This document shows positions 6,829-14,442 of a stretch of 29,692 nucleotides of DNA, piece by piece; position 1 is the stretch's first letter, and each line of letters opens with the position of its first letter. The notes under the pieces were generated by a model that saw nothing but the letters and a program-made list of their open reading frames with translations, did not search any database and was not told the DNA's origin. The translations under genes were made by a program, and so were the position numbers. The stretch comes from a bacterium (GTDB lineage Bacteria > Patescibacteriota > Gracilibacteria > UBA1369 > LOWO2-01-FULL-3): the NCBI GenBank assembly GCA_027622635.1, contig JAQBYK010000001.1, positions 1-29,692 of the forward strand. The letters run 5' to 3'.

Positions 6829-8667
6829 ATGCTAAAAACTAAATCACAAAAAGTGAAAAAAGAAGCAATCAAACCCCATAACAGGGCAAACATAACGCAC
6901 AACATACCAAAAACTCTAACGGGAGCAGACTTGTTTTGCCAAGCCCTTGCGGACCAAGGTGTTGAGATAATGTTTGGAATACCGGGAGGAGTTGTTTTAC
7001 CACTTTATGATAGAATAAATAAGTATGGTCATCATATCAGGCATATATTACCAAGCCACGAACAAGGTGGAGGATTTGCAGCGGACGGCTACGCCAGAGT
7101 TACGGGCGAAGTGGGAGTAGCCCTTGGAACATCCGGGCCGGGTGCCACAAATCTCATGACCGCAATTGCAAATTCGATGATGGATTCTGTGCCAACTGTG
7201 TATATAACCGGACAGGTTGTTGAAAATTTCATTGGCACAGACGCATTCCAGGAAACGGACGTAATCGGGATGTCTATGCCGATTGTTAAGCATAGCTATC
7301 TGGTGACCCAAGCAAGGGACATTTCACGAGTAGTAAAAGAAGCATTTTATATCGCGAAAACGGGACGCCCGGGCCCGGTTCACATTGATCTGGTGAAAGA
7401 CATCTGGTTTCAGGAGGCAAAGTACAAGTCGGATCCAAAGATGGACTTGCCGGGCTATAGTCCCATTGCTGAACATTGCAGCGATCGTGATATTGCAAAG
7501 CTGGATATTCTTTTAGAAAAAAAAGGTGTGAAGCCAATTATTTTTGCAGGGCATGGAGTCGAATTATCGGGAGCCCAGGCAGAGTTGGTAGAATTTGCGG
7601 AGAAGCATAACATACCTGTAGCTTCCACTCTACTGAACTTGGGAAATTTCCCGCAAGGGCATGAACTTTGGGCTGGAATGATAGGAATGCACGGCGATGC
7701 GGTCACAAACTACGCCACACATGACGCAAATCTTATCATCGGCATTGGGTGTCGTTTTGATGACCGTATTACAGGTAAACTTGAGACATTCATAAAGGAC
7801 ACAACATTCGTGCACATGGAAATCGATCCATCCGAAATTGGGAAAATTGTGCCCACAGAATTACCTTTGCCAGGAGATGTAAAAGACTTGTTAACTCGTG
7901 CAAATAAAGTGCTTTCCAATCACACTTTTCCGGACTGGTGGGATCAAATAAACAAATGGAAAAAGAAATATGGTTTTCTCGATTTCAAATTAAATCCTGA
8001 AAACGATAAGAAATTCTTAAGTCAGCCCAGAATAATACAGATGCTATCAGAAATTACTAACGGCGAGGCAATTGTCGCAGCTGATGTAGGTCGTCACCAA
8101 ATGTGGACAGGTCGATTCTATCGTTTCAAAAATCCAAATTCCAATCTCACATCGGGAGGGCTGGGGTCTATGGGGTACGGTTTGCCGGCTGCTATGGGAG
8201 CAAAACTCGGAAAACCGGATCGCGAAGTATGGAATATCTCGGGTGATGGTGGATTTATGATGAATGTACAAGAACTCGCGACTATAGCCGAACACAAAAT
8301 TCCTGTCAAAATTGCAATTATGGAGGACAAAGCACTCGGGATGGTAAGGCAATGGCAAAATCTGCTTTTCAAAGGAAACCTTTCTCATTCCGTATTAACA
8401 AACCCGGATTTCGTAAAATTATCCGAATCCTTTGGCATCCCTGCCTGGCGTGCACACAGCTACAAAGAAGCGGAAAAAGCAATTAAAGAAGCACGAAAAG
8501 TAGATGGGCCGGCTTTGATAACATTCATGGTCGACCCGGACGAACACGTCTACCCAATGGTCCCACCCAATACCGCACTTGGCGATCAAGCCCTTAAAGA
8601 CTCAGATCTATTACAAGATAAAGCCCATAAATATGACGAAGAAGACTTACTACAAGGTCACACTTAG
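6829..8667 (+). CDS. ilvB: acetolactate synthase, catalytic subunit
   Basis: 612 residues. A TPP enzyme condensing pyruvate with pyruvate or 2-oxobutyrate, the first common step of Val/Leu and Ile synthesis. An N-terminal basic extension of about 29 residues precedes the TPP-binding N domain (GADLFCQALADQG). Catalytic E78 lies in PSHEQGGGFAADGYAR. The central FAD-type domain follows (IIFAGHGVE, GCRFDDRITGK). The C-terminal TPP domain has SGDGGFMMNVQELATI with D473. The second metal ligand, normally Asn of an NN pair 27 residues later, is D500 (MEDKALGMVRQWQ). LGMVRQWQ is typical of true acetolactate synthase rather than other TPP enzymes. The 3' end overlaps ilvN by 35 bp. Confidence 0.93.
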   Translation: MLKTKSQKVKKEAIKPHNRANITHNIPKTLTGADLFCQALADQGVEIMFGIPGGVVLPLYDRINKYGHHIRHILPSHEQGGGFAADGYARVTGEVGVALGTSGPGATNLMTAIANSMMDSVPTVYITGQVVENFIGTDAFQETDVIGMSMPIVKHSYLVTQARDISRVVKEAFYIAKTGRPGPVHIDLVKDIWFQEAKYKSDPKMDLPGYSPIAEHCSDRDIAKLDILLEKKGVKPIIFAGHGVELSGAQAELVEFAEKHNIPVASTLLNLGNFPQGHELWAGMIGMHGDAVTNYATHDANLIIGIGCRFDDRITGKLETFIKDTTFVHMEIDPSEIGKIVPTELPLPGDVKDLLTRANKVLSNHTFPDWWDQINKWKKKYGFLDFKLNPENDKKFLSQPRIIQMLSEITNGEAIVAADVGRHQMWTGRFYRFKNPNSNLTSGGLGSMGYGLPAAMGAKLGKPDREVWNISGDGGFMMNVQELATIAEHKIPVKIAIMEDKALGMVRQWQNLLFKGNLSHSVLTNPDFVKLSESFGIPAWRAHSYKEAEKAIKEARKVDGPALITFMVDPDEHVYPMVPPNTALGDQALKDSDLLQDKAHKYDEEDLLQGHT

Positions 8668-8884
8668 AGTGCGAAATGAAGCCGGCGTACTTGCCCGCAT
8701 AACCACTCGTATTCGCAAATTCCAGGTTAACATCAGATCTCTTGATGTTGCCCCAATTGATGAGAAGGAAAAATTCTCAGATATTCATATGGTGTTGGAA
8801 ACTGAAAAATCAGACATCACTACAATCATGAAAAAGACCGAGAGTCTAATTCCGGTGGTTGAGGCCTTTTATGAAAAACAATAA
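8633..8884 (+). CDS. ilvN: acetolactate synthase, small regulatory ACT subunit
   Basis: 83 residues from the ATG at 8633; a TTG 54 bp upstream would add 18 poorly matching residues, so the ATG is preferred. It is one ACT domain (YYKVTLRVRNEAGVLARITTRIRKFQ...), with the N-x-x-G-V-L-x-R-I/V motif that binds valine or isoleucine at subunit interfaces. It lacks the second C-terminal domain of the 160-residue IlvH type and resembles the short IlvN/IlvM forms. It overlaps the end of ilvB by 35 bp, consistent with coupled translation and a stoichiometric complex. It is the last gene of the operon and ends 1 bp from the convergent deaminase gene; I see no terminator between them. Confidence 0.85.
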   Translation: MTKKTYYKVTLRVRNEAGVLARITTRIRKFQVNIRSLDVAPIDEKEKFSDIHMVLETEKSDITTIMKKTESLIPVVEAFYEKQ

Positions 8885-8885
8885 C

Positions 8886-10058
8886 TTAGTACATTCCCAA
8901 AAGCGTTAGTTTCTCAGTAAGTTTTGCTTTAAGCTCCACCCTTCTGGCATCTCCAACAAAGGCGGTAGCAACGCCATTTTTGGCAATCTGTGCCATGTCC
9001 TCAGGTCTAAGATACAACCTTGCTCCACATTGTTTAAGCATATCCATAACACTCGAAACCCCAAAAAATAATGGGTCGTCAGTACAAATTGTAGCTTTAA
9101 TGCCACGTTCAAGAAACTGACGCAAGGGACTATGTCTCAAAGGTGTAAATCGCATTAGGTCGTTGCTCACCGGGCAGGTTTCAACTCCAATCCCTCTCTC
9201 TTTTGCCAAAGTCATTAATATAGGATCTATAGACATAGATGTCCCATGTCCGATACGCCTGGCTCCCAATTGTAGTATTGCATCTTCCACAAAACTTGGC
9301 GGCGCACCCTCGTATTGTGGGTATTCCCCTTGTTCACCGGCATGAACGGTCAATGGAACACCGGCATCTCTGGCAGGAGACAAAACATCCAAAAATCTCT
9401 TTGGTGGATACTGTGCATTTTCAATTCCGGCAATATCTATTCCTACCGGATTGTCTGGATCATAGAGTTCCAAAACTGCATCAACGACATGCCTAGCTTG
9501 ATCTTTTAGAGGATCATAATTTTTGGGATTGTAGTCGGCATCCTCAGGAGTTATCAATCCTTTCTCCCGGCTAAAACAAGAAATAAAAGTCCCGGAAACC
9601 CCAAAGTCATCATATGCCCGATTAATACCTGCCTGCATAGCTGCAATAACATTTTTTATGGGAGCTCCGACCGGACCGGATAGAGACATAGGAGAGGCTC
9701 TGAGCTCAGCATGAATACTCCCTGCTTCATGCTCTCCTTTCATTTGTTCATAAGCAGCGTATTCCAGATCATCTTCACTTCCAAAAACCGAGGACAACAT
9801 CCTATAAGCATTAAGGAAATTCACAATTCCATCACTCTCTGAAAATCCATTTACTACACTATCGACATAGGCCCGTATAGAGTCAGGATCTTGTGGATCT
9901 ACTCCATCAACGACTTCCCCTTCTCTTGTTAAGAATTTTTCAATCCCATTTCTTTGAGCTAAAGTGGCAATTACTTCAGGAGTCATCCCAGCTTCGAAGT
10001 GACGATGCAATTCGACTGTCGGAATTTTGTCTATTTGTGGTGCAGCTAATCCAGCCAT
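8886..10058 (-). CDS. add: adenosine deaminase family protein
   Basis: 390 residues from the ATG at 10058; a TTG at 10079 would add seven residues. Family members deaminate adenosine, or sometimes adenine or related nucleosides, in purine salvage. Zinc-site and catalytic motifs are present in order: VELHRHFEAG (the two N-terminal histidines), SIHAELRASP, the VHAGEQGEY acid/base motif, ARRIGHGTS, GVETCPVSNDL and CTDDPLFFG. All metal ligands look intact, so an active deaminase is likely. At 390 residues it is longer than the usual 330-345 of bacterial enzymes. The substrate cannot be fixed from sequence alone. It follows the receiver-domain gene on the same strand by about 56 bp. Confidence 0.85.
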   Translation of the reverse strand: MAGLAAPQIDKIPTVELHRHFEAGMTPEVIATLAQRNGIEKFLTREGEVVDGVDPQDPDSIRAYVDSVVNGFSESDGIVNFLNAYRMLSSVFGSEDDLEYAAYEQMKGEHEAGSIHAELRASPMSLSGPVGAPIKNVIAAMQAGINRAYDDFGVSGTFISCFSREKGLITPEDADYNPKNYDPLKDQARHVVDAVLELYDPDNPVGIDIAGIENAQYPPKRFLDVLSPARDAGVPLTVHAGEQGEYPQYEGAPPSFVEDAILQLGARRIGHGTSMSIDPILMTLAKERGIGVETCPVSNDLMRFTPLRHSPLRQFLERGIKATICTDDPLFFGVSSVMDMLKQCGARLYLRPEDMAQIAKNGVATAFVGDARRVELKAKLTEKLTLLGMY

Positions 10059-10114
10059 ATACTTTCTTAAAGTGGACAATTAAAACAGAATGGCCGGAAA
10101 AAATCAAACCTAAA

Positions 10115-10543
10115 TTATTCTATCAGACCTAAAATCAAAGTTTTAAATTCATCTCTCGCCTTCATCCCCTCGGGAGAATCATCCCCTAGACTGATTTTCC
10201 CACTGAATACTTTATCCACATGATCTCTCATCCATGGACCTCTGCCTTTAGAAAAGGCCACCCTGGTAACTCCAGGGAAATCCCTGGTAATTTCTTGGGC
10301 TACATCACTTCCACTAACATTTTCATATTCAATCCCGTCATCCCCTAGAGGCTGAAAGCCATTTGAGTTAAGAGCATAATCAATCAGCGCGACTCTGACC
10401 AAACCTAAAGCCAAAATTCCCACGGCTTCTCTAAGAGTATCAGGAGCTACCACAGCACAGTCTTCGGGCAACCATCTTTCCAAGATCTCACGTACACTCT
10501 CCCTTGTAGCAGGATCATCTTCAATAAGCAGAACTTCTTTCAT
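10115..10543 (-). CDS. stand-alone response-regulator receiver domain protein
   Basis: 142 residues, a single CheY-like receiver with no output domain. The acidic pocket E8-D9-D10 (LLIEDDPATR), the probable phosphoacceptor D55 (VALIDYALNS) and the S98 switch residue in VAFSKG are visible. The conserved lysine could be K111 or K116 (DKVFSGK). An insertion between D55 and S98 (residues about 60-78) makes it longer than a typical 120-residue receiver. No histidine kinase is nearby. It may act by protein-protein contact or be a diverged phosphate-relay partner. The neighbouring deaminase lies 56 bp downstream on the same strand. Confidence 0.7.
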   Translation of the reverse strand: MKEVLLIEDDPATRESVREILERWLPEDCAVVAPDTLREAVGILALGLVRVALIDYALNSNGFQPLGDDGIEYENVSGSDVAQEITRDFPGVTRVAFSKGRGPWMRDHVDKVFSGKISLGDDSPEGMKARDEFKTLILGLIE

Positions 10544-10676
10544 TAACTTGGTTTTTCTTCTTCATCAATCTACTTCCCTCTCAGCTACATGAACCGATAT
10601 GGGTAATGAATTAATCGAAATAATAAAATTAACAAAAATTAGCCCGGAATTTACGTGATATACAGGCATTTGTCAA

Positions 10677-11411
10677 CTATTCAGCAAGGCCGGTTCCACC
10701 ATGGAGATCTTTACCACCATTTTTGATGTATTGCTCGATAACTTTACAAGCTCTTTCGAACAATTCTGGACTATAATTTTTGAATGTATGTTCTAACTCT
10801 CGTGAAAGATCCCATGTGTATATTCGCCCCTGTTGAAACAATTTTTCAAGAATAAGAATCCGAAGTTGCACTTCAATAACAGAAGGATCGTTCGAAGGTC
10901 TTTCAGCATATTTGGTAGCGAGACGTGTTTTGTATTCGTTCATTTTACGTTGCATGACAACTCTTTTATCAGGAGGTAAAAGTATTTCAAGACTTCTTAA
11001 TTCTTCAGTTTTGTCCGTATCTGAGCTGCTATCTTCACAATATCCTTTAATGACCATCCAGGCAGATGCAAAATATTCGGCATTGTAATTAGGATAAGTT
11101 TCCCTTAATTCAGATTGAAATTGATTACTATTTACAGTTCCATCACGAAGTAACCTTTCGATGATCAATATACTTGTTGCCATTATGACAACTGACCTAT
11201 CATCATTTGGCCTGTTTTTGTACTTGGTACTAAGCCTATTTCTGTATTCAAACATTTTATTGCTAAGCTGTTCACGTTTATCATCAGGCAGCTTCAAGGA
11301 AAGTCCTTTAACTTGATGATCAGACGCTTCGCCATCGCCTGCGTTATCATCGTAGTCATCACTGCCACTATCATCATCAGGATATCTATGTGCGTTTCCA
11401 TCTTCACTCAT
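10677..11411 (-). CDS. unknown protein with a tandemly duplicated domain
   Basis: 244 residues from the ATG at 11411; a TTG at 11447 would add 12. I recognise no family. After an acidic N-terminus (residues about 5-32, rich in Asp/Ser/Glu) come two related modules of about 88 residues. The first runs from LSLKLPDDKREQL to WMVIKGYCED and the second from LEILLPPDKRVVMQ to CKVIEQYIKNG. They share LP.DKR, K/RM.EY..RL.TKY..RP..D.SV, a central IL.LE.L helix and an NY..E.F..A..VI ending. Both look all-helical and soluble. It sits between the receiver-domain gene and yajQ but shows no tight coupling to either. Confidence 0.55.
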   Translation of the reverse strand: MSEDGNAHRYPDDDSGSDDYDDNAGDGEASDHQVKGLSLKLPDDKREQLSNKMFEYRNRLSTKYKNRPNDDRSVVIMATSILIIERLLRDGTVNSNQFQSELRETYPNYNAEYFASAWMVIKGYCEDSSSDTDKTEELRSLEILLPPDKRVVMQRKMNEYKTRLATKYAERPSNDPSVIEVQLRILILEKLFQQGRIYTWDLSRELEHTFKNYSPELFERACKVIEQYIKNGGKDLHGGTGLAE

Positions 11412-11478
11412 AGGAAAAATTGATAAAGTATTAATGCATCCCACCAAAAATATTATACCACAATTGAGGGCTTATGGC

Positions 11479-11498
11479 AAAAAATCCCCGGGGATTTT
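11479..11498 (-). terminator. terminator after yajQ
   Basis: An 18-bp perfect palindrome, AAAATCCCCGGGGATTTT (11481-11498), lies just past the yajQ stop. On the minus strand it runs into six T (11484-11479), giving a GC-core hairpin followed by U's. Confidence 0.65.
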
Positions 11499-11505
11499 CA
11501 AAAGT

Positions 11506-12000
11506 CTATCTGTAATTAGTAAATTCCAATGGCACTTTCATTGAAGAATCCGCCTTTAACCTTGCCATTATTCCCTGCAAATCATCTATTGATTTTGAAG
11601 AAACTCTCACACTGTCTCCCTGAATGGAGGCTTTTGCTTTCGAAAATTCATCACGTATCATTTTCGAAATATTTTTGGCATTCTCCTGATCCAGGCTCTT
11701 TATCAGCTCAATTTCTATTCTTACCCTCATACCGCCAACCTCCTTTATCTCCCCCCTCTTGAGAATTTTTTGAGAAAGATTCCGGCTCAACATTTTCTTC
11801 CCCAAAATATCCACAACAGACTCAACTTGGATATTACTTGGTGCGGTAATCTTGATATTCTCATCACTAAGCTCAATCTCAATATTCGCATCCTTGAGGT
11901 CAAAGCGATTTATAGCTTCTCTTTTGGCCTGATCAACGGCATTTCGGAGTTCCTGAAAATCAAACTTCACAACGATATCCATAGAATGTTCACTAGCCAT
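11506..12000 (-). CDS. yajQ: YajQ family nucleotide-binding protein
   Basis: 164 residues from the ATG at 12000, close to the usual 163; a TTG upstream at 12021 is less likely. The family has two RNP-like folds, and members have been shown to bind nucleic acids or cyclic di-GMP. The N-terminal MDIVVKFDFQELRNAVDQAKREAINRFDLK, the central ILGKKMLSRNLSQKIL and the C-terminal IKSLDQENAKNISKMIRDEF, VRVSSKSIDDLQGIMARL and PLEFTNYR are all strong matches. It lies 50 bp downstream of hepT on the same strand and has its own terminator. Confidence 0.92.
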   Translation of the reverse strand: MASEHSMDIVVKFDFQELRNAVDQAKREAINRFDLKDANIEIELSDENIKITAPSNIQVESVVDILGKKMLSRNLSQKILKRGEIKEVGGMRVRIEIELIKSLDQENAKNISKMIRDEFSKAKASIQGDSVRVSSKSIDDLQGIMARLKADSSMKVPLEFTNYR

Positions 12001-12050
12001 GATTGATTCGTAAAATAACAAAGAAATTCTAACCTGATGTGCTTAATTTG

Positions 12051-12347
12051 TCAGTTTTTATTTATCACTGTCCAGATCATCTCCAAATCAATCCCAAAAT
12101 ATTTATGAACAATTCTGTTTCTCATGCCTGCAAGTTTATACCACTCCACAGAAGCATGATCGTCTTTCCAGTCTTCGGGTAGCTGTTTTGTTGCTTCCCC
12201 TATGATTTCGAAGTTTCTTACAACAGCATCAATTGTTTTTGAGTCCTCAGCAAATTCAGAAAAATTCAAGTCTTTGATATAATTGAAAATCTTTTCAATT
12301 GCTTCCGAAATATCTTCCAATAACAGATCAACTTCTCTTTTAGACAT
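12051..12347 (-). CDS. hepT: HepT-like HEPN toxin (DUF86)
   Basis: 98 residues, all helical. HEPN RNase toxins of the MntA/HepT (type VII) systems carry an R-x4-H-x-Y motif. Here it is R76-NRIV-H81-K-Y83 in GMRNRIVHKYFGIDLE. Tyr83 is the position modified by the antitoxin in characterised pairs. The start overlaps the end of the antitoxin gene by 8 bp (ATGTCTAA), the usual arrangement. The protein ends at IWTVINKN, about 10-20 residues earlier than typical members that continue with a DLPELK-like tail. The RNase motif is intact, so the shortening may not be inactivating. Confidence 0.85.
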   Translation of the reverse strand: MSKREVDLLLEDISEAIEKIFNYIKDLNFSEFAEDSKTIDAVVRNFEIIGEATKQLPEDWKDDHASVEWYKLAGMRNRIVHKYFGIDLEMIWTVINKN

Positions 12348-12630
12348 AAATTAGGTCTTGTGATAGTACTGCAAAATATTTCGGTTTCACCCCAGATTTT
12401 GATACCAGATCTACTCTAGTACCCACAATTTCTTCTAGCTCATTTGCTAAATCTATAAACTCCAAACCTAATGGCTCATAAAACTCCACCATCACATCCA
12501 AGTCACTCTCTTTTTTTTGTTCACCTCGAGCGTAGGAGCCAAAAATAGCGATAGTTTTTATCTTATATTTATCCTGCAATTCCTGTTTTTTACTTTGAAG
12601 TGCCCCTTTAATTTCTTCTGTAGAATGCAT
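12340..12630 (-). CDS. mntA: MntA-like minimal nucleotidyltransferase antitoxin
   Basis: 96 residues. The nucleotidyltransferase signature G31-S32 (IFGSYARGE), then D43 and D45 (ESDLDVMVEF) and a third acidic residue D74 (TRVDLVS) are all present. This is the GSx10DxD motif plus third carboxylate needed for AMP transfer. In characterised pairs MntA adds AMP to a tyrosine of HepT and so neutralises the toxin. The gene precedes hepT with an 8-bp overlap, giving a complete two-gene module on the minus strand, and lies about 70 bp beyond the 3' end of the tRNA-Thr gene. Confidence 0.88.
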   Translation of the reverse strand: MHSTEEIKGALQSKKQELQDKYKIKTIAIFGSYARGEQKKESDLDVMVEFYEPLGLEFIDLANELEEIVGTRVDLVSKSGVKPKYFAVLSQDLIYV

Positions 12631-12702
12631 ACATATATTTTACCCAAAACCAATCAATTAAGCCAGTTATTTAATTATTTTGAATTAAGTAAAAAGCCAC
12701 TC

Positions 12703-12778
12703 TGGAGCCACCTTGCGGGTTCGAACCGCAGACCTACTGTTTACAAGACAGTTGCTCTACCAGCTGAGCTAAGGTGGC
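12703..12778 (-). tRNA. tRNA-Thr (anticodon TGT)
   Basis: On the minus strand: acceptor GCCACCT pairing with AGGTGGC, D-stem GCTC/GAGC, anticodon stem ACTGT/ACAGT with loop CTTGTAA (anticodon TGT), T-stem TGCGG/CCGCA with loop TTCGAAC, discriminator T, and CCA encoded in the DNA. 76 nt in all. Confidence 0.95.
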
Positions 12779-12859
12779 TAATTGATTTTCATGTATCGCT
12801 TTTGCTAGCTCTTTCCTCCTCATCATCCGATTCACTGCGTTCATCGCATGCTGTGAGGA

Positions 12860-12880
12860 TGAGCTAAGGTGGCTAATTGA
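12860..12880. repeat. copy of the tRNA-Thr 5' end
   Basis: This 21-bp stretch is identical to 12765-12785, which spans the 5' acceptor strand and D-arm start of tRNA-Thr plus 7 bp of upstream flank. The two copies are 95 bp apart. It could be a relic of a small duplication or insertion next to the tRNA. Confidence 0.7.
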
Positions 12881-12956
12881 CGTGTCTAAAAGCACGCGGA
12901 ATATTATTTAAAATAAAGCCTTCTGTCAATCTTTGGATTTCCTATCGATTAAGGCC

Positions 12957-13049
12957 AAAGAAAGTGGGTACAAATATTCTCAAGCGAATGGAGCGACCAT
13001 GCTTGGGCGCGACTTTTGAGCGAAGAGAATATTTGTACCCACTTTCTTT
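12957..13049. repeat. large inverted repeat with 25-bp perfect arms
   Basis: The arms 12957-12981 and 13025-13049 are perfectly complementary over 25 bp and enclose a 43-nt GC-richer loop. The loop can itself pair (CAAGC with GCTTG) and holds recurring AGCGA-type words. It lies between tRNA-Thr and murB. There is no T-tract typical of an ordinary terminator. It could be a dispersed intergenic repeat, a structured RNA or a bidirectional transcription block. Confidence 0.8.
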
Positions 13050-13077
13050 CCTTTTAACAAATATGTAAAATTCAACC

Positions 13078-14004
13078 ATGACAAAACTAAAAAAAGAATG
13101 CCAAAAATACCTGCCCGGAGTTCTATTCGAAGAATCACTCGAAAAATACTCAACATTCCGTATAGGCGGTAAAGCCGACTTCTTCTATAAACTCAAAAGC
13201 AACAAAGAGTTTCCAAGTATTATAAAATTCTGCATAAATGAAAATCTCCCATTCTTCATTTTCGGAGCCGGTAGCAATATTCTTTTTAGTGACAAAGGTT
13301 TCCGAGGGTTGGTCATAAAAATAGAAACTGAAAAATTAGAATTCACAGGCACAAACATAAAAGCGGATGCGGGAGTCCTTGTATCAAAACTCATCAAGGA
13401 ATCAGTTGCAAAGGGTTTGTCGGGACTTGAAAAATGGGTAGGGCTCCCGGGCACTGTAGGTGGGGCTGTACGCGGAAATGCCGGATGCAACGGTCTTGAA
13501 ACAAGAGACATCTTGATAGGAGCAACCATCTTGGATCCTAAAACAGGTAGCATACAACAAGCAAAGAATGCCTATTTTCACTATGACTATCGTTATAGCA
13601 AACTTAAAAGAACGGGAGAAATAGTTTTAGATGCAACATTTAAACTGGAGAAACGCAAATTTTCAGCCCAAAAACAGAAACAAATAATGGATGAAATCCG
13701 CAAATTCAGACAAGAAAAACAGCCATTTGGCTCTACAACAGGTTCATTTTTCAAGAATCCATCACCGGACACACCTGCAGGAATGCTGATCGACCAGGCG
13801 GGTCTCAAAGGTAAAACTATCGGTAAAGCCAAAATATCCGAAAAGCACGCCAATTTTTTTCTCAACAACGGAGGGGCTTCATACAAGGATATACTGAAAC
13901 TGGCCAAACTGGCCAAACGGCAAGTTAAAGCCAAATTTGGGGTGATATTGGAAGAAGAAGTTCAAATTCTCTCTGAAAAAGGACCCATAACACTTGCAGT
14001 CTAA
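13078..14004 (+). CDS. murB: UDP-N-acetylenolpyruvoylglucosamine reductase
   Basis: 308 residues. An FAD enzyme that reduces UDP-GlcNAc-enolpyruvate to UDP-MurNAc in peptidoglycan precursor synthesis. The FAD-binding half shows YSTFRIGGKADFF, FGAGSNILFSDKGFRGLVI and GLPGTVGGAVRGNAGC. The substrate domain shows FHYDYRYSKLK, the catalytic serine S223 in TTGSFFKNP, and DQAGLKGKTIGKAKISEKHANFF, ending with EEEVQIL. All key residues are visible. It begins 29 bp after the large inverted repeat and has no Shine-Dalgarno sequence. The promoter of the following pilin gene lies partly inside its last codons. Confidence 0.95.
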   Translation: MTKLKKECQKYLPGVLFEESLEKYSTFRIGGKADFFYKLKSNKEFPSIIKFCINENLPFFIFGAGSNILFSDKGFRGLVIKIETEKLEFTGTNIKADAGVLVSKLIKESVAKGLSGLEKWVGLPGTVGGAVRGNAGCNGLETRDILIGATILDPKTGSIQQAKNAYFHYDYRYSKLKRTGEIVLDATFKLEKRKFSAQKQKQIMDEIRKFRQEKQPFGSTTGSFFKNPSPDTPAGMLIDQAGLKGKTIGKAKISEKHANFFLNNGGASYKDILKLAKLAKRQVKAKFGVILEEEVQILSEKGPITLAV

Positions 14005-14022
14005 TCTGTTATCTGCTATAAT
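13994..14022 (+). promoter_or_regulatory. strong promoter of the pilin-like gene
   Basis: TTGCAG (13994-13999), a 17-bp spacer, then TATAAT (14017-14022) preceded by TG one base upstream (an extended -10). The predicted start near 14029 gives an 18-nt leader. The -35 lies within the end of murB. This is the best promoter match in the window. Confidence 0.75.
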
Positions 14023-14046
14023 TACATACGAAATAACCTATTTCCT

Positions 14047-14442
14047 ATGAAATCTAAAAGTCAAATTATCAAACAGACGCTCCTAGTGTTTGCATTGATG
14101 ATCGGTGCGATCAGCCTATTCTCTGCTATTCCGATGGCAAGTGCGGTAGGACTGCTTGACGCTGGCGACAATCCAGAAGTAATTGGAGCGGCTACGGGAG
14201 GAGAAACCTCACTAAGAGGACTTATCCTAACGCTCGTTAACTACTTCCTTGGATTTTTAGGTCTCCTTGCTGTAATCATGATTATCTACGGAGGTGTCAG
14301 TTATGTGACATCTGCTGGTAATGATGAAGCTGTAGGAAAAGCTAAGAAAATCATCATGTATGCCGTTATCGGTATCATCTTGATTCTATTATCTTTCGTA
14401 CTAGTAAGAGCAGTACTCGGAGCCGGAACAGGTACTGAATAA
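14047..14442 (+). CDS. VirB2/TrbC-like pilin
   Basis: 131 residues with the layout of a type IV secretion major pilin. There is a long signal peptide (residues 1 to about 33, ending ASA), a short extracellular segment, a hydrophobic helix at about 57-82, a polar turn SAGNDEAVGKAKK, and a second helix at about 100-123. The GGVSYVTSAGNDEAVGKAKKIIMYAVIGI block is typical of TrbC/VirB2-like proteins that are common in CPR genomes, sometimes without a complete secretion system nearby. None of the other secretion genes is in this window. A strong promoter in front and a strong terminator behind make it a single-gene transcript that is probably highly expressed. Confidence 0.75.
   Translation: MKSKSQIIKQTLLVFALMIGAISLFSAIPMASAVGLLDAGDNPEVIGAATGGETSLRGLILTLVNYFLGFLGLLAVIMIIYGGVSYVTSAGNDEAVGKAKKIIMYAVIGIILILLSFVLVRAVLGAGTGTE

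Noticed and set aside
10059..10079. TTG start for the adenosine deaminase gene
   Set aside because: An ATG seven codons later fits the family N-terminus; the same reasoning moved starts at 11447, 12021 and 8579 to downstream ATGs.
12031..12060. HepT frameshift that would restore a normal tail
   Set aside because: Reading the other two frames past the stop gives no DLPEL-like residues, so the short end looks genuine rather than a broken gene.
12517..12867. Plus-strand ORF across the tRNA-Thr gene
   Set aside because: It reads through a clear tRNA and the mntA gene in antisense; no protein features.
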